Assembly: GCA_021399435.1 (NCBI GenBank)
Contig: JAJTUP010000001.1
Location: 1,922,001 to 1,986,000 of the forward strand
Direction of reading: 5' to 3'
Source: Diaporthe sp. PMI_573
Taxonomy: Eukaryota > Ascomycota > Sordariomycetes > Diaporthales > Diaporthaceae
DNA length: 64,000 nucleotides
The first letter of the stretch is position 1; each line of letters starts with the position of its first letter. A program made the translations under genes and the position numbers. Below, one piece after another: positions 19,428 to 31,300 of this stretch. The notes beneath the pieces are model-generated. The model was not told where the DNA came from. It saw only the letters and a program-made list of their open reading frames with translations, and made no database searches.

Positions 19428-19857
19428 CTAATTGACGTACTAGGTAACACAAGTCAGCATCTCACCGTGAATGTCATGAGGAACATTGAACCTACCGCTT
19501 GGTACCACAACTGAGGCTGTCGATAGGGGACTGTCTGAACAGGTTGGAGGTACTGGTATGTCTGGGGTAACTGATACGTCTGAGGGTACACAGTCGGAAC
19601 GCACTGAGCTGGAGTCGTGCCACTGACGGGCATTTTCATATATGCCTGGGGGTCTTGAGTTTCTCTTGTTAGCAACTTGCAGTAGACTTTGACGGGACCT
19701 GTTATTCGTCCCAATTTATCTTGTTGGTTCTTTCTCTCTCTCTCTCTTCCTTTCCTCCTACAAACCACCCCGAGAAAGACTTACAGGTGCCAGAGACAGG
19801 GACCCGGTAATAGGGTTCAGGCCATTGATAAGGCCGAGTGATGACGCAGCAGGGCAT
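19428..19857 (-). CDS. Possible small Tyr/Pro/Gln-rich protein (80 residues, three exons)
   Basis: This is a hand-built model: complement(19428..19439, 19496..19653, 19785..19857), start MPCCVITRPYQWPEPYYRVP in an AACATGC context. The first intron has GTAAGT, a TGCTAAC branch and an AAG acceptor. The second has GTAGGT and a TAG acceptor and leads to a 12-nt last exon ending YVN-stop. The product repeats a PVSGT motif twice and has a YPQTYQLPQTYQYLQP segment, i.e. low-complexity Tyr/Pro/Gln. A minus-strand TATAAAA box lies about 120 bp upstream of the ATG. Without the last splice the frame would end 12 residues further on. The consistent composition across exons argues for a gene, but nothing identifies its role. 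Confidence 0.35.
19733..19748. repeat. CT/GA microsatellite
   Basis: A short (TC)n run lies inside the proposed first intron of the small Tyr/Pro/Gln-rich gene. Confidence 0.7.
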
Positions 19858-19975
19858 GTTGGCGAAGGTTTGGTAGTATTGCAGAACGGGTGCTTGGTGG
19901 ATGTCCGTTGGAGTGTAGGTCTGGGAATAGCAGCCTGGGGGAGGGAAACAGACAACGTGTGGTACCAGTTAGGCC

Positions 19976-19982
19976 TTTTATA
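19976..19982 (-). promoter_or_regulatory. TATA box for the small Tyr/Pro/Gln-rich gene
   Basis: TATAAAA read on the minus strand, within ATTATAAAAGGCC, lies about 120 bp upstream of the proposed ATG at 19857. This is a near-consensus core promoter element in the right orientation. Confidence 0.4.
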
Positions 19983-21024
19983 ATCCAAGAAAGCCACAGA
20001 CTTCTGGCACAGTGAACAACTCATCATGTCTAGAGTCTCATCCTCTCTAAAAGTTGCAGTGCAGGTGGGTAGAGATGAAAAGGATGCGTGTCTGAGTCCC
20101 AACGGCCAGGACGGCAAACGGGCAAAGAAGTGTGCTGAGACATTTGGAGTGACTCTTGGGCTCTTCTAGCGTTTGCCTAAGTGACTCGGTAGCAGGCTTT
20201 GATATTATCCAAAAGAACAGCAAACAAGCACGTTGTTGTATGTCCGGTAGTCACTTGAAAATCTGACACGAACTCGACTCCGAGTGATGCCATGGCTTGG
20301 TGTGCTCGAGGCCACACTCAAGGCTTTGGGTTGTGATAGCCTGAGTATTGAACTCGACGTTGTTCGCTCACAGTTAAGCATAGGTCCCATGGCAGAGGGC
20401 CTGCTGCCTGTCCAGGTATGCATAAGGAGCTTCCCTCAGGGAGCGAGACTGAGATTGGTATGAGTTGGCAGGCCCGCCAGAGCAACAAGCAAGCACTTGT
20501 CTCGAGGCTTCAAGACGAAGGCTGACCGTCTGCAGGAGAACCTCGGACCCAACAGCTTACCAACATACACAGGAGACGACCTGCAGTGGGCGATGGGGAT
20601 CACCTGCAGGCAAGAGAGCCTCCAGTGGGACAACTTCAGCACTCGGGATACCCTTTCGACCGTATTACCCATACGCGGGCAGGGCAGCTGCCCACCTCGC
20701 GGCTCAAAGCTCCTCGGGGTCTCCAACGGTGATACGCCGTCTGGCCCGTGCACCGTCTCGCTGCCCTGTTTCTCCCGAGTGGGGCTGTGATTGGCCGGCT
20801 GGGGCTGGGTGAGCTCCACCGCTGGCTAGCGGCAGGGCGAGCGAGGAGGTCCGGAACGGAACCTGGAGCGCTGGCACTTCAATTTTCTCAATTCCCTCAG
20901 TAGGACCTTTCCACGTCGTCAACCACCACCCGACCTCTGCCATCAAATCTCCTCTCCACACAATTGCAAGCCAATTGCAATTGTCTTCCCTTTTTCTTTT
21001 AGGCACTCTTGCATCTCTTTCACA
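19983..21024. other. Upstream region of the ATP synthase alpha gene
   Basis: About 1 kb with no convincing coding frame. The last 150 bp before the start codon are pyrimidine-rich with ttgtcttccctttttctttt, typical of strong fungal promoters, and contain repeated caattgcaa elements around 20960-20980. Confidence 0.45.
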
Positions 21025-23478
21025 ATGTTCCGGACCGCTCTGCGACAGAGCACCCGCGCTGTCGGCGCCCTCTCTGCCACCAGCAGAATCGCCGTCGTAA
21101 GTCCACGCACAGCTCAACGACGCAATGTTTTCGCCCCGGCCGCCCGATCCCGCGCCTCCCAATTCCATCGCCAGCCCCATCCGGCCGACCTCAGCCTGCC
21201 GAGCATGCATTGAGCAGTCTCAATTGAGCTTCGAAGAGCTTGTGCCGCCCACGCGCGGTGGCTGATGGGGAGCTTCTTGCTACGGGCGAGCTGCCTTGCC
21301 GTGCCGAGCTCTCCCAGAAGCTGGGGTTGGGGCTGGGGTTGGATCGGGACGGGCACTTGGCTGCACACTTTGGGGTCGCGGATCCGGTCGCAGCTCAAAA
21401 CACCACCACTCTCGGATCGTCGGGCTAACCATCCTATTTTTCCCCACAACCACAGGCACGAAGCGCTGCCCCCGCCGTCGCCTCCATACAAGCTCGCACC
21501 TACGCCGATGCCAAGGCCACTCCCACCGAGGTCTCCTCCATCCTCGAGCAGCGTATCCGCGGCGTCCAGGAGGAGTCTGGTCTCGCCGAGACTGGTCGCG
21601 TCCTGTCTGTCGGGTATGTTTAAACAGGAACCCGCCTGCGCGCCTCCCAATAATCGCGCCCGCAGCTTCCCGGGCATCGTCGTCACTGCGGGCCCAACAA
21701 AAAATATGGAGACGCTGCGGCTGTGATTGCGTGAATTGGGAGCCAGCCGCTGACAGGTAGTTTCACAGTGATGGTATCGCCCGTGTGCACGGTCTGGCCA
21801 ACGTCCAGGCCGAGGAGCTTGTCGAGTATGTCGTCCCCGGACTCTTCACGCCGCTGGGCCGTGACTAACACGACGCAGGTTCGCGTCTGGCGTCAAGGGC
21901 ATGTGCATGAACCTCGAGGCTGGCCAGGTCGGTGTTGTGCTCTTCGGCTCTGACCGTCTCGTCAAGGAGGGCGAGACCGTTAAGCGTACCGGTGAAATTG
22001 TATGTCATGCCATCTTGCGAGATCCCTCGCTTTCCCGCTTGCTGACTCCCGCCAGGTCGATGTCCCCGTCGGCCCGGAGCTGCTCGGTCGTGTCGTTGAC
22101 GCTCTCGGTAACCCCATCGACGGCAAGGGACCCCTCAACACCAAGCTGCGATCCCGTGCCCAGGTCAAGGCCCCCGGCATTCTGCCCCGTCGCTCTGTCA
22201 ACCAGCCCGTCCAGACCGGTCTCAAGTCCATCGATGCTATGGTTCCCATCGGCCGTGGCCAGCGTGAGCTGATTATTGGTGACCGTCAAACCGGAAAGAC
22301 TGCCGTCGCTCTGGATGCAATCCTCAACCAGAAGCGGTGGAACAACACCAACGACGAGACCAAGAAGCTCTACTGCATCTACGTCGCTGTCGGTCAGAAG
22401 CGATCTACCGTCGCCCAGCTCGTCAAGACCCTTGAGGAGAACGACGCCATGAAGTACTCCGTCATCGTTGCCGCCACCGCCTCCGAGGCCGCTCCTCTGC
22501 AGTTCTTGGCCCCCTTCACCGGTGCTTCGATTGGTGAATGGTAAGCAATCTTCAGCCTGTACTTCAAGCTACAGCCACACTTTCGCCAGCTCCTCGTGGT
22601 TGTATGATTTATTTTGTGCCTTGTGGCTGACTCTGAGTGCTGCAGGTTCCGTGACAACGGACGCCACGGTCTGCTCGTCCTCGACGATCTGTCCAAGCAG
22701 GCCGTCGCTTACCGTCAGATGTCTCTGCTGCTCCGTCGTCCCCCCGGACGTGAGGCTTACCCCGGTGACGTCTTCTACCTGCACTCTCGTCTTCTCGAGC
22801 GTGCCGCCAAGATGAACGACAAGCACGGTGGTGGCTCCCTGACTGCCCTGCCCGTCATTGAGACCCAGGGTGGTGACGTGTCTGCCTACATTCCCACCAA
22901 CGTCATTTCCATCACCGACGGCCAGATCTTCCTGGAGTCCGAGCTGTTCTTCAAGGGTATCCGACCTGCCATCAACGTCGGTCTGTCCGTGTCTCGTGTC
23001 GGTTCTGCTGCCCAGCTCAAGGCCATGAAGCAAGTCGCTGGTTCCCTGAAGCTCTTCTTGGCCCAGTACCGTGAGGTCGCCGCCTTCGCCCAATTCGGTT
23101 CCGATCTGGATGCCGCCACCAAGCAGACCCTGTCCCGTGGTGAGCGTGTAAGTAGCCCCGCTTACCGCGCAAATTTACCCTGAGCTGTACAGTGACTGAC
23201 AAGACCGAAAACTACAGTTGACCGAGCTCCTGAAGCAGAAGCAGTACTCTCCCATGGCCGTCAACGAGATGGTTCCTCTTATCTTCGCCGGTGTCAACGG
23301 TCACCTCGACTCTGTCCCCGTCGCCAAGATCCTCCAGTGGGAGGCTGACTTCCTCGCCCACCTGAAGACCAACGAGTCGGACCTGCTTGCCACCATTGAC
23401 AAGGAGGGTGCTCTCTCCAAGGAGACCGAGGGCCGCCTGAAGGACGTCATCATCAGCTTCACCAAGAGCTTCTCTTAA
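21025..23478 (+). CDS. atp-1: Mitochondrial F1 ATP synthase subunit alpha
   Basis: Seven exons: 21025..21096, 21456..21613, 21769..21825, 21879..21999, 22056..22540, 22646..23147 and 23218..23478. They total 551 residues, the usual fungal length. The first exon is a mitochondrial presequence ([20 protein letters not shown]), followed after a 359-nt intron by mature protein ([20 protein letters not shown]). The P-loop [26 protein letters not shown], and the alpha-subunit arginine-finger region ([32 protein letters not shown]) are all present. The protein forms the non-catalytic nucleotide-binding half of the alpha3beta3 head of complex V on the matrix side of the inner membrane. The codon choice is strongly C-ending, fitting high expression. 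Introns crowd the 5' half and several contain TGAC/CTAAC-type branch sites. Confidence 0.98.
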
Positions 23479-24131
23479 GCAGTCCTCTCTAGTGCAAGCA
23501 GAGTGATGGAACTATATGCTAGGAGAGGGTAGAGGTGCAAGCTCGCGTCTAGTTGAGGAGGTGGCCGCCTGAACCGTGTGTCTACGTCTAGAAAGGGGGG
23601 GCCTATCCCATTGGGTGCTGGGAACTGAGAGATGAAATGGTTTTTGGAGAGGGTCATCTCCGGTCAATCCATTGTAAAATAGAGCCGTGACCAATCTAGC
23701 ACTCAATTTTTTTTGTCCACAATGACGATGTGCGGCTACAGTCTCAAGCTATTGAGGGATTGGCGTGAACTTCTCGTAGAAAATGCTCCGGCGAGCTCGG
23801 GCGGCTGCATGCGTGCCTGCGGGCGGTCTCACAGCTGGTGCCGGTCGGGGTGACATCATGACGGTCCACAGCTCTTCTACGCTGATGTTGACATAACCAC
23901 TTCTCGGGTCCTTATTGTCATATTCCCGCGTCTTCAAATGCCATATTGATACATATTGCAGCTTCTTTGAGCTATTTTGCATCAATTCAGCAATCAATTC
24001 CGAGCCATCCGTCGCGATTGGTACGACAGCAGCTCATACCCCGCCGTTCAACTTGGACTTCGGCTCACGAGCCTCTCACCACTCACAATCAAGCTGAAGG
24101 GAAACGCCACCGAGGGTGCGTAAGGATACAC
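23479..24131. other. Intergenic region between atp-1 and NAXD gene
   Basis: 3' flank of atp-1 followed by the NAXD promoter. The NAXD reading frame stays open upstream of its ATG (about 23946 on). No independent gene is supported. Confidence 0.45.
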
Positions 24132-25442
24132 ATGGAGGCTGATATGTCATCCGCGACGAAGGAGATCCTCGGCCGTGTGCGGCAGCTTGTGCCGCCTATG
24201 CTGGACAAGTTCCACAAGGGTGAGTCGACATTTTAACACCCTCCGGACATATTCGGGATCGGGTCTCGACGGATGGTCCTCTGGGACGCGAGATGGGAAC
24301 CCAAGACTGATAATATGAGCGAAACACAGGGCAGCAGGGCCGCATAGCCGTCATCGGTGGCAGTGAGGACTACACGGGCGCGCCGTACTTCTCGGCCATG
24401 GCCAGCGCACGGCTGGGATGTGACATGGTGCGCCATTCCTTTCTACTTAGGATGGACGACCTGTTTCGTTACTGACCACGCCACGCTCTCGACTCACAGT
24501 CCCACGTAATCTGCACGCCCGGCGCAGCGGCCGTGATCAAGACGTACTCGCCCAACCTGATGGTCCACCCACTAATGCGTCAGAGCCCCAGCCCGCAGTC
24601 GTCAGACTCGTCGGCATCGAGCGAGCCCGCGGACAAGGTAGCCTCGCGCATCATCGATATGCTCCCCCGAATCCACGTGCTGGTCATCGGCCCGGGGCTG
24701 GGCCGCGACCCGCTGATGCAGGACACGGTGGCCAAGGTGGTGGAGGCGGCCCGGGGACAGAACACGCCCGTGGTGCTGGACGCGGACGCGCTGCAGGTCG
24801 TGCAGAAGAACCCGGATCTTGTTAGGGGGTGGAAGCTCGCCGTGCTGACGCCCAATGTCGTCGAGTTTGGTCGCCTCTGCAAGGCGCTTGGTATTGAGGA
24901 GAAGGTTAGGGAGGCTACTGAGAAGGCTGGTGGTGGGGATGAGAAGGAGACTGCTAAGGTGGAGGAGCTTGCGCGTGCTCTTGGAGGGGTGACTATTGTC
25001 CAGAAGGGGTTTCATGATTTCATCACTGACGGCGAGACAACCCTCACGGTTGACGTGCAGGGCGGCAAGAAGAGGAGCGGAGGGCAAGGTGATACGCTGA
25101 CTGGGAGCATTGCCACGTTCCTGGGGTGGAGGACGGCGTACCTGGATGGGCTTTGGGACCACGGCGGGAAGCTGCCTGAGAAGGAGCTCGTGCAGCTGGC
25201 GGCTTTTGGTGGCGCTGCTGTTACCAGAGTGAGTCTATCCAGTTTCCCTCTCCCATCTTCTACCCAAGCATTAAGTTTGCATGAGACTGACTGGGCTTGA
25301 TTACGAACAGGAATGCTCCCGGCTTGCCTTCATCAAGAAGGGCCGCAGTCTGCAGGCCAGTGACCTGACGGACGAGGTACACACGGCTTTCCTCAACATA
25401 TTTGGCCAGGAGGACCCGGATGCTGGTGGAGCGAAGCTGTAA
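24132..25442 (+). CDS. ATP-dependent (S)-NAD(P)H-hydrate dehydratase
   Basis: Exons 24132..24219, 24330..24427, 24500..25228 and 25311..25442 give 348 residues. A second in-frame ATG at 24144 ([20 protein letters not shown]) is an equally good start. The ribokinase-like fold of the YjeF C-terminal/NAXD family is evident: [57 protein letters not shown], and the nucleotide-binding/catalytic [16 protein letters not shown] with its active-site Asp. The enzyme uses ATP to turn hydrated NADH/NADPH back into the normal cofactor, a metabolite-repair reaction in cytosol and/or mitochondria. An acidic, Glu/Lys-rich insert (about 24890-24970) is a lineage-specific loop. The downstream neighbour is convergent. 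Confidence 0.95.
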
Positions 25443-25817
25443 AAGAGGAGTGGCTAGGATGCGGCAAGAGAGTCCAGTGTGATAATATGCATTGCTGTAG
25501 AAGACGTATAAATAAGTCATTTTCACTTTGCAGTGTTCATTCTTGTGCTGGCACTATTCACAAACTTAAAATAAGTCGCCCATGATGTTTATCTAGAGCT
25601 CTACTGCTCACGGAGGCGTTGCCAATTCACGGCGACGTTTCCATTCGAAAGTGGACTCCATTACCTTGAACTCCTCGATGACGTCCGACATTGACAATCT
25701 CACAAAGAAATCTATATATATATTCATTATACATCGCAACCTCAACTCCAGCCCAGGCTCTGAGAACGTTCCATCCATATCCACTTCCCCGTTGAGTTGC
25801 TAGCCAATATCATGTTC
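25443..25817. other. Convergent intergenic region
   Basis: 3' flanks of the NAXD and DUF3176 genes. The region holds gtataaataag near 25506 and a TA-dinucleotide run near 25712-25722, plausible polyadenylation elements. No gene is present. Confidence 0.5.
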
Positions 25818-28139
25818 TCAAAACAAGTTTGGGTCTTTGATGTCAGCCATGCAAATGCGAGGCCCATCAGTGTCCTCATCAAGTAGATGAACAGCAATTT
25901 GCCCCGATTTCTCCTTCATTCCTTTTCGCAGTCTGGTGGAAGATGAAACTTGATTGCGAAACCCATCTGCCCTTAGAATCCATGCCAACGGTGACGCCTT
26001 CCAAATTGGCGTTCCTTGTCTGCGTGTGGCTTCAGCAACCGTTACAAAGTATACAACAGTGCACACAGCTAAAGAAGCGGGATATGAGATCCAGGGCCAT
26101 TGGACTTTGAGGCAGGTTGCATAGTGATACGCCTCTCCCTGCGCATCCCTCGAAAATCTCCCGCGACTCGACGACTGTGAACGATCGCTGTTTGTGCGAA
26201 TGTATGTTGTGAGCGACTGGGAAATATTCGCAAAAATACTCTGTACTCGCCGGAGGTCGGTCTGGCCCCAGTTGTATATGCTTCCGATAAGGTCCGAACC
26301 TTCGAAACTCTCATACCCTAGGACCGAGAACACACTGACGTTCGCACCTTCTGTTCCACCTCCCACGGTATAGAGTTCATTTCCCCGAAGTGTTCCTGAT
26401 AGATATGCGGCTACGGGGTCCAGAATGCTGATGTTCACTATGAGATAGAGACAACCGCTGTCGAGCAGGGAAGTGACGTTGCTTGGGAGAGAAGATATCA
26501 TATCCAATGGCACATCTGCCGAACTTTTCCGGCCTCTGTCTGCCAGTGTAAAGTCGTACGGCAACCATCGGTTCTGCGTGGTCGGGGGTTGAACTGATGG
26601 TGTCTGACTTTGGGCAGAACACTGCGTATCAATCAAGGCAGGGTAGCCGGAACCGCTATAGGTGTCGTTGATCTTGCCCCAGGAAGTGTTGGACGAGCTT
26701 GCGACCAGATGCTCTTCGAGAACCCCAGCAGAAATAGTGGCGTTGTAGATTTGTACACATGGATGTATCGAGCAGGTCACGGCACCGTATCCTCGGCAGC
26801 TCCAAGATCCCTCCGACCCATTTGAATCACACGTCGAGTTGCCAGGGGCGGTCCAATCGGCGCGTTCATCATCGCTGGCTGTGGCGCCCATGAGGAACCC
26901 AAAAATAACACGGGTGTTTGAATCCATAGGCGGATGATAGTCCAAAAAAGAATATGCGTCAGCGACCACATTCGCATCAGAATTTTTGTTATGTGTTGCA
27001 TACGTCTTGGTAAGTAGTCTAACTTGGGCGATCTCGTCGAGTGTGAAGTTTGACTCGACGATGAAGTTCGACTTGGCGGGGCAATCAGCCCTGGATTTCG
27101 GGTGGCGGCTTGCGTTGGAGGAATTAGGATATGAGCAGGTGGCGGTGATTAAGACATCCTCCGAGACGTCCTGGCAGGATGAACAGAATCCAATAGTGCC
27201 ATATGTGTGAGTAAATGTACAGTTGCCTGTTGGACACTGCCAAGGAGGGTCCTGTCCCGAAGAGAAGAAAGCGTTGTACAAGACACCTTTCATATCTTTC
27301 GAAATCGCCACTCCGCTCGTAATACTGCCGTCACCATCATATGACAGTTTCAAATAATCATCAAGTCCATCGCAGACATTTGTTCGTGGCAAGGTCGCGG
27401 CCATCCCGTCGCCCAACACCTTGATACTGCAGTCCACGGGCGTCACGAGCTGTTGAATGAATGGATCAGCAGTGAAGGCGAGAATCATAATGATGCACCC
27501 GAGAGCTGTAAGCGGCTGTCGAAATCGCTGTCGCCAAATCAAGCCCATCGCTCCATCTATACCACGGGTCGCATTGTCGAAATGAAGCATGTCAGTGAGG
27601 GGGCGCGTCTCGGAGAACCACATCCACTGGAGCTGTCCAATACACGAGGTGAGAACGAAGGCTATCACCGCCTTGAAAATCAGACCATACACGGAGAGCA
27701 AGGAGTTGATTGAGACCTTAAAAGGCCATTGCGGCAGCGGCTGACCACTGTGAGGGTACAGTGTGGCAAGAATGATGATCGGGGTTATCAGTGCAAGAAT
27801 GCAAGCCGCGGACTCCCATTTCCAGCTTGTCCAAAGCCATAAGGTGTAATTTTGGCTCGGAAGTTTCGAATTTGGAGGCGCCGTGGAAGGATCAGGCTTA
27901 TCACAGCGTAGTTGACTTTGTTGTTGACAAATGCTGGGAGATGCGGACGCTGTTTCTGAAGGAAGCGCATCATAAGCTCGAAGGGTTGGAGGCATCATGG
28001 ATGGCAATGCTGATGTTGCGTTTGAGCTTGCACATGGAACATTCAAGGGTGAAATGGAGTGGCTCAAGAAGTTCTCGGAAACAACTTTTGAATTAAATGG
28101 GATCAAAGGTTGCCTGATCCAGGACATCCCCTTTCTCAT
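25818..28139 (-). CDS. DUF3176 fungal membrane protein
   Basis: A single-exon frame of 773 residues. An in-frame MMPPTLRAYDALPS near residue 48 is an alternative start. The N-terminal ~100 residues are disordered, then WTSWKWESAACILALITP begins the DUF3176 block with three predicted helices: about 103-122, 138-157 (YGLIFKAVIAFVLTS) and 205-225 (ALGCIIMILAFTADPF). A long extracytoplasmic region follows with many Asn-linked glycosylation sequons and paired cysteines (CPTGNCTF, FCSSCQDVS, CSIHPC). A final helix lies near residue 695 (YPASLAVCTVVYFVTVA) before a short cytosolic tail. DUF3176 proteins are common in ascomycetes and have no known function. A related gene lies at the right edge of this window. 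Two CCCCCAA/TTGGGGG palindromes stand just upstream. Confidence 0.85.
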   Translation of the reverse strand: MRKGMSWIRQPLIPFNSKVVSENFLSHSISPLNVPCASSNATSALPSMMPPTLRAYDALPSETASASPSICQQQSQLRCDKPDPSTAPPNSKLPSQNYTLWLWTSWKWESAACILALITPIIILATLYPHSGQPLPQWPFKVSINSLLSVYGLIFKAVIAFVLTSCIGQLQWMWFSETRPLTDMLHFDNATRGIDGAMGLIWRQRFRQPLTALGCIIMILAFTADPFIQQLVTPVDCSIKVLGDGMAATLPRTNVCDGLDDYLKLSYDGDGSITSGVAISKDMKGVLYNAFFSSGQDPPWQCPTGNCTFTHTYGTIGFCSSCQDVSEDVLITATCSYPNSSNASRHPKSRADCPAKSNFIVESNFTLDEIAQVRLLTKTYATHNKNSDANVVADAYSFLDYHPPMDSNTRVIFGFLMGATASDDERADWTAPGNSTCDSNGSEGSWSCRGYGAVTCSIHPCVQIYNATISAGVLEEHLVASSSNTSWGKINDTYSGSGYPALIDTQCSAQSQTPSVQPPTTQNRWLPYDFTLADRGRKSSADVPLDMISSLPSNVTSLLDSGCLYLIVNISILDPVAAYLSGTLRGNELYTVGGGTEGANVSVFSVLGYESFEGSDLIGSIYNWGQTDLRRVQSIFANISQSLTTYIRTNSDRSQSSSRGRFSRDAQGEAYHYATCLKVQWPWISYPASLAVCTVVYFVTVAEATRRQGTPIWKASPLAWILRADGFRNQVSSSTRLRKGMKEKSGQIAVHLLDEDTDGPRICMADIKDPNLF

Positions 28140-28217
28140 CGAGTCTCGTGTGTGCTGTGCTCCGCCGCCTACGTACTTTCTCAGCTGTCTGTTGTGTAAT
28201 CGAGTTCCTTATTATGA

Positions 28218-28241
28218 CCCCCAATTGAAAGCCTTTGGGGG
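28218..28241. promoter_or_regulatory. Palindrome CCCCCAA-N10-TTGGGGG
   Basis: Perfect 7-bp inverted repeat with a 10-bp spacer, about 80 bp upstream of the DUF3176 start codon. It shares its half-sites with a second palindrome at 28332-28350, suggesting a dimeric regulator site. The regulator is unknown. Confidence 0.4.
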
Positions 28242-28331
28242 CTGTTGGGGTTGCATTTTACAGTGAAGAGCCTCGGAAATTGCCCTGATACGGATCGTTT
28301 GCACTGTTGCTGCCTCTTCTTACATCGGCAA

Positions 28332-28350
28332 CCCCCAAGTAATTTGGGGG
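28332..28350. promoter_or_regulatory. Palindrome CCCCCAA-N5-TTGGGGG
   Basis: Second copy of the same 7-bp inverted half-sites, here with a 5-bp spacer, about 195 bp upstream of the DUF3176 start codon. Confidence 0.4.
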
Positions 28351-31300
28351 CTATGCCCCTGCATATTTCCAGCTGCAGGCCTGGTATTCTTGGGAACTAT
28401 ACCTATCTACGTCACGTGCGATATGCCGTAAAATAGTAAACTTTTACTTGTTTAAGCCACTCGTACCGGAATTGGTCGGCACAGAATTGATGGGGGAGGA
28501 AGCCAAAATGTGGAAAGTGGACTACATACTGCTTGTCAAGCAACATCAGGATGGAGAATATGTGGTACTAGCCCTTAATTATGGTAGAGCAAGGTTTGGA
28601 ATGCTTCAATGGCCATGGTAGAATATCTTTTGTGCGCACTGCTCGGCCTGCTTGATTGCGTGGTATCATCTCAACTTATTGGACTGGAGACTGTCTCATT
28701 GTCCTTGCTAAAGAGACCCAATCGTTTGACTTTCACATATTGTCAATAATATGGACTCTGCTCATATTATTGGAGCCTGTGGAATGTGAAATGATTCAAT
28801 ATCTTCCATTTTGCTTCGTCAAAAAGCAGCCGGCTGTTGGAAAATTGCTAAATGTCCAGCTTCACTTTTGTGATGCGCGTTGACATGTTGATACTGACCT
28901 GGCGTCATATGATCTGATTGTTATTCCCATTCTATCACTTTATGTGATCTATATTTGAGTGCAAGACCTCTCAGGGTTATTTCCATATGGATCATCGTAG
29001 TGCCCGGGATCAGGCATCTCCCTCCAGGAATAATCAAGAACCAGTCGAGATGCCTCAGGGACCACGAGCAGCCAAGTTGTACCAACTCATCATTGCTTCG
29101 TAGACTTTGTCGAGTGTTACGAGATTGTTATCATGCCAGCCGGAAAACGAGGACTGCTTCAAATCTTGCTAGCATAATTGAGGATCGCAGTGTCCGTCTT
29201 CTGCCACGGTTGCCGTCATCACCATCATCAGATGCCACAACTCAAGGGCCCTACCCAACTGCCGAGTTACCTCTGTTCCCTGCGGAGTTGCTCGTCCTCA
29301 GCCTTAGGCTCTGAAAGGAGAAAGCACCCTCGTGAGACACTCACTTGATTGAGCTGAGGAGCTCTAAGGCAGCCCAAGCCCAGCAACCCTCCTATTCCAA
29401 TGATTACGAATAGCTAGGCAATAGTCTCCGGAGATCAAAAAGGAAACAAGAGCAAAACGTTGGTGCCCCCTTGAAGAGCCCTGCCGCATGACCGCTAGCT
29501 GTGGTACAGCATTCCCGATCGATCACGAGCGCCTCAAAGAGCGGCAGCAGCCTGGTGTCTCCAGCAAGCTGCAAAACAATACGTCCCGCTCGCCCTGGGT
29601 AGACGCCAGCTTCCTCAGCCTCCCCCCCCCAACCCCGCCGGCGTGCTCAGAGCGGGCTGCACGTCCTGCATACACAGTATGAAATACGTTCTATCAACAG
29701 GCGGCATATGACCAGCAGCGCCAGGGGCGGCGCCACGGGCCCAGGTGGCTGGCGGAGCATATCGATAATGCGACGCCACGGGCCCCCCAGGGCGGGCCGC
29801 CCTCTGATCACGCGCGTCTGAACCGTGATCGTAGGCTGCAGCGGGTCGAACACGCGGGCGCCCTCTCGTGACGCGTCTGCACGTGGCGCTCCCGCGCCGC
29901 TGGAGAGTGAGGCGGAGGGCGCCGCCCTACAGCCTGTGAGTACGGCTGGGTTCCCCTTGTTGAGCCCTAGATATCACGAGGAGTGGGGGTTGAGTGCCTT
30001 TTATCTTGGCTGCCTTGACGCTGTCTGGCAGGTGCAACTATCACTGGTCCGGTCGGGCTGAAGCGGGAGCGGCAGCGGCAAAATGACGCGCATATTCGTA
30101 CGGTCCGCCGGGGACGCGTTGGAGTTCCCGTTTGGTTGAGCAGGCGCCCCGGATGGGCCAGGGGTGAGCCCCAGATCATCCTCGGGCCGGCCTTGGACCT
30201 GTTTACCCGGCAGACTTCCTTGGATGGTCAGAGGAGGCACGGCTATGCCTTGGGATCTGGAGGCGAGTTGAGGCTACCAAGGAGCTGGACTACTTCAACA
30301 ATTCAAGAACTAGATTGTATTAATGCAGATGTCATGGGACACGGGCTCATCCTGCTGAAATGACACCATTCTGAAACCAGATGGTGGTTGTCTGTCACGC
30401 AAACCGGTGGCTACGATGCATTGCGTGTTTGAGGGACCTCACACAGATGACAGCATATGCATGGTTAAAAGGATCACAGGTAGGATGGAAACAATTAGTG
30501 GGCAGGTGTTGCTTGTGGAGATCATGAGTATCACCGGTTCTCCGGGTAAGATATGCTATCTCTGCTCCATACCGCACTGCTCTAAGCCATCGGAAGAGCA
30601 CACGTTCAACGTGCATGAGATACAGGCGGATGGAAACAGGCTTGGAATATCAGAGATTCCCAGCAGTTCCGACGGGCAGGACCATTCGCGCAGCACAATG
30701 GGTAAGAATAAAGCCAAGCCGGGGAGGAAGTTTTAACCTCTACTTGCGCGAAGTCTTTTGTGTCGTCGAGCAGACCAACACAGAAATCCGGACCTCGGTG
30801 GCCTCCGCACCTCCCGCGGCGAAGTGCCTGCACACACCACCACCAGCATCCCTTCACATCATGCACGAGACTGCAGCGAGGTAAGACCCGCAGCCTTGTG
30901 TGTTGTTGAAGGTGTCACCCCCCACAGAAGCCGCTGCATGCGGTCGGCTCGTTAGTAATGGGCTGGAGCCTTGCGGGTGGGCCGTTCTGGTTCTGGCCGT
31001 GCAGTCACTGGCCGTGCAGATATGAAGGCATGAACGCTCGCACGATCCGGTAGGGGGAACAGCCGATATACCTAGCAAGGCATCTCACTGCCGGCTGGAC
31101 CTGCAGGCAAGGGGTATGGATCTAATCAACTGCGGCAAATGGAAGGGGACACTGGTCTGTCAGACTGTGAGTCGGGCCCCTGGGTTTTGGACAGGTGGGG
31201 TGGGGGAAGGGTCGGCTTGATGTTTTGTGACACGGCAGCCTCGACATTTGCATTGTCGCAGGGGCACAATGCTGACAGTCCAGATGAGGAGTTCCGTTGA

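Noticed and set aside
20436..20819. Minus-strand 127-codon frame upstream of atp-1
   Set aside because: Low-similarity composition, overlapped by equally long frames on the other strand; likely promoter sequence.
30407..30736. Plus-strand 109-codon frame in the gene-poor region
   Set aside because: No domain, no splice signals extending it, and unremarkable codon use; indistinguishable from a chance frame.
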